Source: Ulvibacter sp. MAR_2010_11
Lineage (GTDB): Bacteria > Bacteroidota > Bacteroidia > Flavobacteriales > Flavobacteriaceae
Direction of reading: 5' to 3'
NCBI RefSeq assembly: GCF_002813135.1
Contig: NZ_PHTY01000001.1
Span: forward strand, 2,475,501-2,539,500
Length of the DNA stretch: 64,000 bases
In this document: in pieces, positions 53,758-61,487 of the stretch
Layout of the letters: each line of letters starts with the position of its first letter
Numbering within the stretch: position 1 is the first letter of the stretch
Made by a program: the position numbers and the translations under genes
The notes under the pieces: model-generated
The model's database searches: none
What the model was told of the DNA's origin: nothing
What the model saw: the letters and a program-made list of their open reading frames with translations, nothing else

Positions 53758-54714
53758 ATGCTAATCTGGAGCTTATTTATAGCTTTAATCATTTTCTTTC
53801 TCGCCTTAGATCTAGGCGTTTTTAACCGAAAAGCACACGTTATTAAAACCAAAGAGGCTTCCATCTGGACTGCTGTCTGGGTGTCTATAGCGCTCGCATT
53901 TTCGGGAGTTATTTACCTGTTGTTTGCCAATGGTTTGGTCGAAAATCCCACAAATCTCACACCAAACAGTGCCGTTCTCAAATACATTACCGGTTATCTC
54001 ATCGAATTGTCGTTAAGTATCGACAACGTCTTTGTTATTGCCGTTATCTTCAGCTCCTTTGCCATTCCCGAAAAATACCAACATCGTGTGTTATTCTGGG
54101 GAATTTTAGGCGCTATCGTGTTTCGTGGTCTCATGATCCTTTTCGGGGTTGCACTTATCAATAAATTCGACTGGATCATCTATGTTTTTGGAGCCTTTCT
54201 GCTCTACACCGCCTTTAAAATGCTGCGTTCGGCCGATACTCAATTCGATCCTAAGAATTCGGCTGTGTACAGATGGCTTCGGAAAATATTTCCGGTAACC
54301 CACAAAATGGAGGGTGATAAATTTTTTATCAGACGCATGGGTATTCGCGCCGCAACGCCCTTGTTTATTGCGCTAATGATCATCGAACTCACCGATATCT
54401 TATTCGCGCTGGACAGTATTCCCGCGATCTTGGCGATTACAGCCGATCCGTTCATCGTTTTCAGCTCCAATATTTTTGCCATTTTAGGATTGCGTTCCAT
54501 GTATTTCCTAATTTCTCGTATGCTGAAAAAATTTAGATTTATAAATTACAGTTTGGTGGTCATCCTCAGCTTCGTGGGTGTAAAAATGATCTTGTCACAC
54601 CATGTGGAATTTCCCGAATGGTTGTCACTGGGAGTTATCGCGCTGGCATTGATTGGCGGAATTGTGGCTTCGCTGCTTATTCCAACCGAAGAGGATCCTA
54701 TATCTGAAGTTTAA
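53758..54714 (+). CDS. TerC/Alx-family membrane protein
   Basis: A 318-residue protein with nine or so helices and the TerC acidic membrane motifs: LALDLGVFNRK, ELSLSIDNVFVIAVIF and IIELTDILFALDSIPAI. These Asp/Glu residues in helices are the family hallmark. TerC/Alx proteins are linked to manganese export, metal loading of exported proteins, and tellurite or pH response. No riboswitch or other ter gene is seen nearby. Confidence 0.92.
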   Translation: MLIWSLFIALIIFFLALDLGVFNRKAHVIKTKEASIWTAVWVSIALAFSGVIYLLFANGLVENPTNLTPNSAVLKYITGYLIELSLSIDNVFVIAVIFSSFAIPEKYQHRVLFWGILGAIVFRGLMILFGVALINKFDWIIYVFGAFLLYTAFKMLRSADTQFDPKNSAVYRWLRKIFPVTHKMEGDKFFIRRMGIRAATPLFIALMIIELTDILFALDSIPAILAITADPFIVFSSNIFAILGLRSMYFLISRMLKKFRFINYSLVVILSFVGVKMILSHHVEFPEWLSLGVIALALIGGIVASLLIPTEEDPISEV

Positions 54715-54735
54715 CTCACAAAGAAGTATTAAAAA

Positions 54736-54767
54736 TTTGGAACGCTTCAATGTGTATAGTATCTTTA
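54736..54767 (+). promoter_or_regulatory. Promoter of the hpf operon
   Basis: TTTG (54736-54739), 20 bases, TATCTTTA (54760-54767): a close match to the Bacteroidetes TTTG/TAnnTTTG promoter, ending 26 bases before the start codon. Confidence 0.65.
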
Positions 54768-54793
54768 AATTACATTCAAAAAAATAAATTCCT

Positions 54794-55096
54794 ATGAACA
54801 TTAACTTCGAATATCATAACGTAACTGCGAGCGAGCGGTTAGAAATTCTGGCTGCTCAAAAATTGACAAAATTGGAAGGTAAATACGACTTTATGATTAA
54901 TGCCGACGTATATTTTAAACGAGAAAATACAAGTAACGATACCTCCGGAAAAATTTGCAGTATTCGCGTAAATACCCCCGGCCCTACTTTATTTGCCGAA
55001 TGTTCTTCCGGTGCTTTTGAAGCCTCTATCGCAAAAGTCATCACCGAACTAAAATCACAATTACAAAAACGTAAGGACAAAATGCAAATGCATTAA
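54794..55096 (+). CDS. hpf: Ribosome hibernation-promoting factor (short HPF/RaiA type)
   Basis: A 100-residue protein with the beta-alpha-beta-beta-beta-alpha fold of HPF/YfiA. It begins NINFEYHNVTASERLEILAAQKLTKLEGK, and ends with a basic helix (ITELKSQLQKRKDKM). It binds the small ribosomal subunit at rest. It is a short form without the long C-terminal dimer domain. The ArsC-fold gene starts 2 bases after its stop. Confidence 0.9.
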   Translation: MNINFEYHNVTASERLEILAAQKLTKLEGKYDFMINADVYFKRENTSNDTSGKICSIRVNTPGPTLFAECSSGAFEASIAKVITELKSQLQKRKDKMQMH

Positions 55097-55098
55097 TC

Positions 55099-55554
55099 AT
55101 GGACGAAATGGGAATAATAGCACGAGACAAAAACCAGCTTACCTTTATATATAGCAGCAATACCCGTGTGGGAACGCACGCGCTTAGTTATTTGCAGGGC
55201 AGTTCAGACAAAATTCTGGCGATAGATATTTCAAAAACCAAGGTAAGTGATACCCAATGGGTGGAAATTGCCGAATTACTATCCAAAAAAGTAGCCGATT
55301 TGGTCGATATTCGTGAAATTGATGTTTCTGATACCTCAAGTTTTGGCACCAATGACTGGATAAAAATTCTTCAGAAAAACGATCGTGCCCTCTCCAAACC
55401 TATTGTAATAAATGGCGATAAGACCAGGCAGATAGACAATCCTACCGAAGTTCTTGAATTTTTTCAGGTGGAATCGGCAGGATTAAAGAAAACCATGCAT
55501 ACAGATACGCCTACGATTGAAAGCACCACACAAGACGAAAAGTTTATTGAATAA
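55099..55554 (+). CDS. ArsC-fold (thioredoxin-like) protein lacking cysteine
   Basis: A 151-residue protein. LTFIYSSNTRVGTHALSYL aligns with the start of arsenate reductase-like proteins (IYHNPRCSKSR-type), but the active Cys is absent and the whole protein has no Cys. SKPIVINGDKTRQIDNPTEVLEFF corresponds to the RPIV..G..A..G-P..VL region of the same fold. It is not an arsenate reductase. It is cotranscribed with hpf (2-base gap), so a role in the ribosome rest response is possible. The last 25 residues are polar and probably flexible. Confidence 0.7.
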   Translation: MDEMGIIARDKNQLTFIYSSNTRVGTHALSYLQGSSDKILAIDISKTKVSDTQWVEIAELLSKKVADLVDIREIDVSDTSSFGTNDWIKILQKNDRALSKPIVINGDKTRQIDNPTEVLEFFQVESAGLKKTMHTDTPTIESTTQDEKFIE

Positions 55555-55559
55555 TATTG

Positions 55560-56777
55560 TTAGGTAAACTGATAGTAGCCACATTTTAAATACGCCCCCT
55601 CCGGAAAGGTCACGGGATGATCTACATCGTGACGGGTGCGCAACCATTGTTTGAAGCGACGCGACTGACCTTTAAGTACTGTCTCATTAATTTCAAAAAA
55701 TTCCTCTGCGGAAACTCGCGATGAACAGGACGCCAACACCAGCATGCCCTTTTCTGCCGTCAATGCCAATCCCAATTGTGCCAATTGGGCATATTTTTTC
55801 TTGGCGATGGCTATTTCTTTTTTACTCTTTGCAAAACTGGGCGGATCTATAACCACCACATCAAAAGTTTGGTACTCTTTTACCATCTCCTTGAGCACCG
55901 CAAAGGCATCGCCTGTAATAATTCGGTGTGAACCACTAGAGGAATTGAGCTTGGCATTGGCAACGGCCAAATCCAGCGCCTGACTGCTTATATCCAGACT
56001 TGTAACTTCAGTAGCTCCGTTGGCCAAAGCATGCACCGAAAATCCGCCGGCATAGGCAAATACGTCCAACACGGTTTTCCCTTTTGAAATGGCCCCTACT
56101 TGCTTTCGGTTGTGGCGATGATCCAGAAAATATCCTGTTTTATGGCCTTTTATCACATTTGCTGAAAAAGCAATTCCATGTTCCATAAAATGTACTTCCT
56201 CGTTGGGCAATTCGCCGTAAATTATTTGTCCGTCGCTAAAACCATGGCTGTCTCCGGTTTGTAAGCTTCTGCTTAGCCGAAGCACCACACAATCGCACCC
56301 CGAAACTTCAAGTAGCGATTTTAAAATCATTTCAAAATAGGGAAACCAGATGGCCGAATACAATTTTACCACCAACACATGGGTATACACATCGGCTATA
56401 AAGCCCGGAAAGCCATCATTTTCTCCAAATAACAATCGATAGCCGTTCGTTTTTGTTTCCAGCAATTCCGCACGTAACGCGAAGGCTCTTTGTATTTTTT
56501 CTGAAAAGAAGTCGGAATCCGGAGTAGCACTCCCCTCGTGATGTAGCATTTTAATTCGAATAGGCGAATGAGGATCGTACAAACCAATGCCAATCGCCTT
56601 GTTTTTGGTATGACTGAAAATAATCGCGATATCACCGGATTTCCCTTCTTTATTGACCTTTTCGATGCTGTCGGTAAAAATCCAGGGATGTCCGCTTCGC
56701 ACACTCCGCTCCCCTACTACGGTTAGTTTTATGGCCAGACGCTGCGGACTTATGTTTGGAAAAGGGAAATTGAACAT
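55560..56777 (-). CDS. rlmI: RlmI-like 23S rRNA m5C methyltransferase
   Basis: A 405-residue protein. An N-terminal PUA-like domain (about 12-85, VGERSVRSGHPWIF) precedes an extra domain and a class I methyltransferase (about 210-400): VLDVFAYAGGFSVHALANGA, VVIDPPSFAKSKKE and LVLASCSSRVSAEEF, where the last Cys is the catalytic nucleophile. Length is near E. coli RlmI (396), which makes m5C1962. The gene is convergent with the ArsC-fold gene (5-base gap). Confidence 0.88.
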   Translation of the reverse strand: MFNFPFPNISPQRLAIKLTVVGERSVRSGHPWIFTDSIEKVNKEGKSGDIAIIFSHTKNKAIGIGLYDPHSPIRIKMLHHEGSATPDSDFFSEKIQRAFALRAELLETKTNGYRLLFGENDGFPGFIADVYTHVLVVKLYSAIWFPYFEMILKSLLEVSGCDCVVLRLSRSLQTGDSHGFSDGQIIYGELPNEEVHFMEHGIAFSANVIKGHKTGYFLDHRHNRKQVGAISKGKTVLDVFAYAGGFSVHALANGATEVTSLDISSQALDLAVANAKLNSSSGSHRIITGDAFAVLKEMVKEYQTFDVVVIDPPSFAKSKKEIAIAKKKYAQLAQLGLALTAEKGMLVLASCSSRVSAEEFFEINETVLKGQSRRFKQWLRTRHDVDHPVTFPEGAYLKCGYYQFT

Positions 56778-56830
56778 GGGTATCTTATAATTTGGTCAAA
56801 TTGTTATTTCTAATATGATGAACTTCATCC

Positions 56831-56956
56831 GTGAGCGGTGAGCAGAAATTAATTTTACTTAAAACTTAAAACTTAAAACTTAAAACTTAAAACTTCAAGC
56901 ACCAAGCTCCAAGCTCCAAGCACCACTCACTGCTCCCTATTCTCTAATTTCTTCTG
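56831..56956. repeat. Heptamer-word tandem array C, running into the ACP gene
   Basis: One register from 56831: gtgagcg, gtgagca, gaaatta, attttac, ttaaaac (five), ttcaagc, accaagc, tccaagc (two), accactc, actgctc, cctattc, tctaatt, tcttctg. The words after 56927 are inside the ACP coding region (minus strand), covering its stop and last codons. The order of gtgag words, an aattaattt junction and aactta words repeats that of array A. Confidence 0.85.
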
Positions 56957-57187
56957 AATAATCCCAATAGCATCATTCATAGTACGCAGCTTTTCCATGT
57001 CTTCGTTGGCAAATTCTACATCGAAGGTATCTTCCACATCCAGCACCACATCTACCAAATGAGCCGAATTGATATTGAGTTCTCCCGTCAGGTCACTATC
57101 CGGATTCACAGCATTTTTGTCGACATCTTCCGGGAGATAGGTTTGAATAATGGGTAATAATTTTGCGTAGATCGCTTCGGTGGTCAT
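56927..57187 (-). CDS. Acyl carrier protein of the type III PKS operon
   Basis: An 86-residue protein from the ATG at 57187; the frame extends 23 codons upstream but only into the end of the ketosynthase gene. Four-helix ACP pattern: helix 1 YAKLLPIIQTYL, then the phosphopantetheine site NINSAHLVD with Ser41, and helix 2 VLDVEDTFDVEF. The usual DSL around the Ser is NSA here. It carries acyl chains between KS, dehydratase, reductase and perhaps the type III PKS. Last gene of the seven-gene operon, 7 bases after the KS. Its last codons (LENREQ) are made of heptamer words. Confidence 0.88.
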   Translation of the reverse strand: MTTEAIYAKLLPIIQTYLPEDVDKNAVNPDSDLTGELNINSAHLVDVVLDVEDTFDVEFANEDMEKLRTMNDAIGIIQKKLENREQ

Positions 57188-57194
57188 TGGGCGC

Positions 57195-58466
57195 TTAATT
57201 TTTTCTAAAGATAACACACGCATTGACATCACCAAACCCAAAGCTGGCTTTTGCAATTGTTTTTAAAGGAGTTTTTACCAATTGCTGCGGAATTCTTTCT
57301 GAATCAATTAATTGTGTAATTTCCGGGTGTAAATCTTCACAATTTATATTTGGAAACACGAAGCCTTCGTGCAACTGAAGCACTGCCGAAACTGCTTCCA
57401 CACTGCCGCTGGCCGCCAGGCAATGCCCTACCATGCCTTTTAACGAATTGATATAGGGAAAACCCGCTCCGTTTCGGATTAAGGCCTTGCACCAGTTTTC
57501 AATTTCTTCTGCATCTTTTACGGTTGCGGTTAGATGTCCGTTGATATAATCAATTTCCGAAGCCTTTACTTTGGCTTCTTTTAATGCTGCCGTAATACAT
57601 TTTTGAACCGCGTTGCTGTTAGGTGCCGTCATACTCCCCGAACCTCTTTGTCCGCCGCTGTTTACAGCTCCGCCCAATACTTCAGCGTAAATCGTGGCTC
57701 CTCTTTTCTGTGCACTCTCCAGCGATTCCAACAAAATGGCTCCTGCCCCACTTCCGGGAACAAACCCACTCGCTGATGCACTCATGGGTCTTGATCCTTT
57801 CCCGGGAGTATGGTTGTGTTTATAGGTAATCACTTTCATAGCATCAAATCCACCCCAAACATAGGGTCCGTCGTCACTGGTACTACCACACAACATTTGT
57901 GCAGCCTTTCCTGAAGCAATGCGCTCGTATCCCATGATAATAGCTTCGGTGCCTGTAGCGCAGGCAGAGGAATTGGTAGTGACCAAATTTCCAGCACCTA
58001 TCATTCCTCCCAAATAGGCACTTATGCCGCTTGCCATGGTTTGTGCGACGGTGGTGCTTCCCAAACGGCGGACTTTCCCTTCATCCAATTTATAAATAGC
58101 CTCCCGAAATTTGTCTACCCCGCTGGTTCCGGTACCAAAGATGACACCTAAATCCCATAAGGGTTCATCGTCCTTCCCCGCCGGTGTAATTCCGGCATCG
58201 ATGATAGCGTCCATTCCGGCGATGACACCGTAAAGTATTCCGCTGCTGTTGAAATTTTTGAGTTGTAATTCGGAGAAATAGTCGCGTTTTTTTTCTTCGG
58301 AAATGCTTGGGATGCCGCCTATCTGACAGGAAAAGTTGAGTGCTTCCAGTTCAGGAAAATGTTTTATTCCGGACACTCCTTTTTTAATGGCTTCGGTAAA
58401 TTGCGAAACCCCTACTCCGTTGGGAGCAACTACACCTAAACCCGTAATGACAACTCTTTTTTTCAC
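57195..58466 (-). CDS. Beta-ketoacyl-ACP synthase (FabF-type)
   Basis: A 423-residue condensing enzyme. The start codon is GTG at 58466. Active residues: Cys in SSACATGTEAI (about residue 171), His in INGHLTATVKDAEE (about 310) and His in KGMVGHCLAASGSVE (about 345). The second motif is NGHLT rather than HGTST. It is close to FabF but sits in a secondary-metabolite operon, so it probably extends or builds the starter acyl chain. It lies between the dehydratase and ACP genes. Confidence 0.9.
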   Translation of the reverse strand: MKKRVVITGLGVVAPNGVGVSQFTEAIKKGVSGIKHFPELEALNFSCQIGGIPSISEEKKRDYFSELQLKNFNSSGILYGVIAGMDAIIDAGITPAGKDDEPLWDLGVIFGTGTSGVDKFREAIYKLDEGKVRRLGSTTVAQTMASGISAYLGGMIGAGNLVTTNSSACATGTEAIIMGYERIASGKAAQMLCGSTSDDGPYVWGGFDAMKVITYKHNHTPGKGSRPMSASASGFVPGSGAGAILLESLESAQKRGATIYAEVLGGAVNSGGQRGSGSMTAPNSNAVQKCITAALKEAKVKASEIDYINGHLTATVKDAEEIENWCKALIRNGAGFPYINSLKGMVGHCLAASGSVEAVSAVLQLHEGFVFPNINCEDLHPEITQLIDSERIPQQLVKTPLKTIAKASFGFGDVNACVIFRKN

Positions 58467-58517
58467 AATTTCACTTTAACCTCTAATCTTAAACCTTTCA
58501 CCCTTCACCCTTCAAAA
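58462..58517. repeat. Heptamer-word tandem array E, inside PKS operon
   Basis: Words ttcacaa, tttcact, ttaacct, ctaatct, taaacct, ttcaccc (two), ttcaaaa in one register. It fills the 31-base gap between dehydratase and KS and covers the KS GTG start and the dehydratase stop with its last codons (LKGEG). Confidence 0.75.
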
Positions 58518-58941
58518 CCATCCCGCTAATAACTCCCTTACACACGAGTTCTTCTTTTTCATTCAACATCTTCACCTTGCATTTTAGTTTTCCAAATCGG
58601 AAGTATTCCTTTTCAGAAATAACGCTAACCCTTTCCCCGGGAAATACGGGTTTGTAAAAATCGATTTCGGTACTACTTAGTGCTACCTGCATCTTTTCTG
58701 AAGCCTTTTCCGAAAGTAAATAAATACCCAAGCACACTACCCCTATTTGCGCCATGCATTCGGTAAGGATAACACCCGGAGTTACCGGATTTCCTTTAAA
58801 GTGGCCCTCATAAAAATAGGCGTCTTTTTTAAAAATATAGTGCCCGGTGATGCCTTCCTGAGATACTTCATCAAGTCCGTCAACAAATAAAAAAGGTTCC
58901 GAATAGGGTAATAAATTGAGTATGTCCTGTAACCTGTTCAT
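58498..58941 (-). CDS. FabZ-like hotdog 3-hydroxyacyl-ACP dehydratase
   Basis: A 147-residue hotdog protein. Motifs: PFLFVDGLDEV, then the helix region FYEGHFKGNPVTPGVILTECMAQIG, with catalytic His (GHF) and Glu (TECMAQ) as in FabZ/FabA. It dehydrates the beta-hydroxyacyl-ACP. The gene overlaps the reductase stop by one base, and its own tail lies in a heptamer array. Confidence 0.9.
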   Translation of the reverse strand: MNRLQDILNLLPYSEPFLFVDGLDEVSQEGITGHYIFKKDAYFYEGHFKGNPVTPGVILTECMAQIGVVCLGIYLLSEKASEKMQVALSSTEIDFYKPVFPGERVSVISEKEYFRFGKLKCKVKMLNEKEELVCKGVISGMVLKGEG

Positions 58942-59717
58942 TAGCGTAGACTTTCCCCTCCATCAACTTTAATGACGGTTCCGTTAATCCATGCAGCTTC
59001 TTCCTTACACAATAAATACACGGCGTTGGCAACATCTTCTGGGGCTGTAAGTCGGTTAAAAGGATTTCTTTTTTTCGACCAATTGGCCAGAGTTTCACTT
59101 CCGGGAATCATTTTGAAGGAGGCTGTTTCGGTAGTTCCCGCCTGTATGCAATTGGACGTAATGCCCAGAGGTGCCAATTCGACTGCCATGTTCCGCATAA
59201 GGGCTTCAAGAGTAACTTTCGCTGCCGAAACCGCGCCGTAGCCCGGCCAGACCTTGGTGTTGCCTTCGCTTGTAAAGGCTACATTTCGCGCATTTTTATT
59301 GAAAAGGCCTGCGTTTATCAAGGCCCTGGTCCAAAGATACCAACTGGTTCCCATAGCGTGTAAGGTGATATCAATATCTTCTTTGGTGAGTACTTCTTCC
59401 GCTTTGCCGTGCATGGGTTTTAAATTGCCTTTGGCAATACTGTGCAATAATAATCCCACACTATGCTTCGGAAGTTGAGCGCAGACCTCCATCTGAGTTT
59501 CTTTTGCAGTAGCGTCTTTATTAAAAGTGAGCACATTAACTCCTTGGGCTACTATTTCTACTATTTCCTTTTCGAAATGCTCCAGATTGCTTTTTCGATC
59601 GCGGTGTACAATACAAATATTCATTCCGTGAACTGCCAGCTTTTTAGCACTCGCCAGTCCCAATCCGCTACTTCCGCCGAGTATCACGGCCCATGTATTT
59701 TTAAATTCGTTTTGCAT
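58941..59717 (-). CDS. FabL-like enoyl-ACP reductase (SDR)
   Basis: A 258-residue SDR from the ATG at 59717; the frame starts 7 codons earlier but overlaps the type III PKS stop. Cofactor motif is VILGGSSGLGLASAKKLA. Active site shows GYGAVSAAKVTLEAL, with Tyr and Lys spaced Y-x6-K, as in FabI/FabL enoyl reductases rather than Y-x3-K ketoreductases. Sequence around it resembles Bacillus FabL (Tyr..Lys, LEALMRNMAVELAP). It would reduce the enoyl-ACP after dehydration. No ketoreductase gene is in the operon. One base separates it from the PKS stop. Confidence 0.82.
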   Translation of the reverse strand: MQNEFKNTWAVILGGSSGLGLASAKKLAVHGMNICIVHRDRKSNLEHFEKEIVEIVAQGVNVLTFNKDATAKETQMEVCAQLPKHSVGLLLHSIAKGNLKPMHGKAEEVLTKEDIDITLHAMGTSWYLWTRALINAGLFNKNARNVAFTSEGNTKVWPGYGAVSAAKVTLEALMRNMAVELAPLGITSNCIQAGTTETASFKMIPGSETLANWSKKRNPFNRLTAPEDVANAVYLLCKEEAAWINGTVIKVDGGESLR

Positions 59718-59718
59718 A

Positions 59719-60771
59719 TTAAAATTCCAATAAAACACGTTGTGCCGAAAATCCGGGTCCGAAACTCAATAACAATCCCAAGTCTCCTTTCGGAAGTTTG
59801 CGATCCATAAATCGCTCCAAAACATAAAGAACAGTAACGCTACTCATATTGCCGTACAATCTAAGTACTTCCTTGGTGTCGTCAATATTTTTACCCAAAC
59901 CGCCAAATAAATCCTCGACGGTTTGTACTATTTTTTTCCCCCCGGGATGAAAAATTAAATGATCTATATCGGCTATGGTTGTGTTATTTTTTTCCAAAAA
60001 GGGATGGATGATGTTTGGGAAATGTGCTGCAATCTGCTCCGGGACGTCCTTGTCCAGTATCATTTGCAGACCCGTATTCACCAATTTAAAACCCATCATA
60101 TGTGTCGCATCGTAAAAATGATACATGGCGTCATCGAGAACAGTTACACCGCTGTCGTCTTCATGCGATGAAAGTAAAGCACAGGCGGCACCGTCGCCAA
60201 AAATCGCGGCACTCACTATATTCACCATCGAATAATCCTGTAACTGAAAGGTTGCTGTGGGAGATTCCAAGGCTATAACCGCAGCTCTTTTCCCCGGATT
60301 TGCCTTCAGAAAGTGTTGGGCGTAAATAATTCCCGAAACGCCTGCCGCGCAGCCCATTTCGGTTACAGGGAGTCGGACCACATCCTGTTTCATCTTCAAT
60401 TCATTTATCAAATACGCATCTACCGAAGGAATCATAATTCCGGTGCAGCTTACCGTAATTAAAAAGTCAATGTCTGTGGCTTTCCATTGTGCCTTATCCA
60501 AAGCTTTTACTAATGATTGCTTCCCTAGTTTCTTTATTTCCCGAACATAGATATCGTTGCGTTCTTCAAAGCTGGTATTCAAAAAAACTTCATGCGCGTC
60601 CATAATGGAATACCTGCGGTCTACCCCTGCTCCTTCAAAAATCTTGAGCACCTTGCGTTTAAATCGCGGCTCCTGTCCTTCCAGCCAGGCTGAGACATAG
60701 GGCAGGATCTCTGAGGTTTCCCGGGTATAGGGAGGTAATTGCTTGGCAACTGCTGTTATTTTAACACTCAT
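59719..60771 (-). CDS. Type III polyketide synthase (chalcone synthase-like)
   Basis: A 350-residue homodimeric condensing enzyme. The triad is visible: Cys141 in EMGCAAGVSG, His in IDHLIFHPGGKKI (about residue 280) and Asn in RLYGNMSSVTVLYVL (about 311). The C-terminal GxGxSx motif appears as LLLSFGPGFSAQRVLL. Bacterial members join an acyl starter with malonyl-CoA to give alkylpyrones, alkylresorcinols or tetrahydroxynaphthalene. With adjacent acyl-ACP genes, a fatty-acyl starter is likely. Its ATG overlaps the methyltransferase stop (ATGA). Confidence 0.95.
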   Translation of the reverse strand: MSVKITAVAKQLPPYTRETSEILPYVSAWLEGQEPRFKRKVLKIFEGAGVDRRYSIMDAHEVFLNTSFEERNDIYVREIKKLGKQSLVKALDKAQWKATDIDFLITVSCTGIMIPSVDAYLINELKMKQDVVRLPVTEMGCAAGVSGIIYAQHFLKANPGKRAAVIALESPTATFQLQDYSMVNIVSAAIFGDGAACALLSSHEDDSGVTVLDDAMYHFYDATHMMGFKLVNTGLQMILDKDVPEQIAAHFPNIIHPFLEKNNTTIADIDHLIFHPGGKKIVQTVEDLFGGLGKNIDDTKEVLRLYGNMSSVTVLYVLERFMDRKLPKGDLGLLLSFGPGFSAQRVLLEF

Positions 60772-61487
60772 ATATTCTTACTAAGGATCCATTGATAACG
60801 AAAGGCCCATTTCCAGGTAATAATTGTTTTTTCAGGGTTAATGGCTTCTGAAAGCTGTTCCAATTCGATTTTTTTAAAACCTCTGGCGATAGAAACCAAT
60901 CCGTCGTGCCTCGCAATCTTTGTTTTAATAAATAGTTTTCCCACAATCCTGAATAATATAAAAGCGAGTCGGCTGCGGTGTAAGTCATTTACAACGATGC
61001 CTACTTTCGTCTTTTCTATTAATTTATTAAGTAAACCGGTTATTTGCTGATTGGGAAAATGATGCAAAAACAAGGTGCATAACGCTATATCAATTTTAGG
61101 CAATTCAATTTCTTCTGAAAATACGTTATTTTTTTGAAATGTGATGTTAGGAAAATCTTTAGATCGTTCCTTCGCTTCTTCCAAAATAAACGGATTGGCA
61201 TCGATTCCCACCAATTGAAATTTGAATCCTTCTCTTTTTCCGAATAATGCGCACTGCCGAAGCATTTCTCCGTCACCACACCCAATATCTACAATAACAT
61301 ATTCCTTTTCTTTCGAATATCCCTTCAGCAAGGTTCTAATCCCGTTTCGCGTAATGGAATTACCGCCCAACCATTTGTTGATATTCTTTAAATCGGTTAG
61401 TAGCAGCTTCATTTCATCGCCATGTAAATCGAAATTGTCCATAATTTCAGATTCTTTTGAGCGATATTTAGACGAATATAGTACCAT
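60768..61487 (-). CDS. Class I SAM-dependent methyltransferase
   Basis: A 239-residue protein. The start is taken as the ATG at 61487, directly after the stop of the flavoprotein; the opening KYRSKESEIMDNF resembles the family's start. SAM motif VIVDIGCGDGEMLRQC, acidic loop GIDANPF, and post-motif IALCTLFLHHFPNQQI. It probably methylates the polyketide ring or hydroxyl groups, as the methyltransferases next to other bacterial type III PKS genes do (SrsB of Streptomyces). It overlaps the PKS gene by 4 bases. Confidence 0.88.
   Translation of the reverse strand: MVLYSSKYRSKESEIMDNFDLHGDEMKLLLTDLKNINKWLGGNSITRNGIRTLLKGYSKEKEYVIVDIGCGDGEMLRQCALFGKREGFKFQLVGIDANPFILEEAKERSKDFPNITFQKNNVFSEEIELPKIDIALCTLFLHHFPNQQITGLLNKLIEKTKVGIVVNDLHRSRLAFILFRIVGKLFIKTKIARHDGLVSIARGFKKIELEQLSEAINPEKTIITWKWAFRYQWILSKNI

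Noticed and set aside
55099..55554. Arsenate reductase
   Set aside because: The fold fits, but the catalytic Cys and every other Cys are missing.
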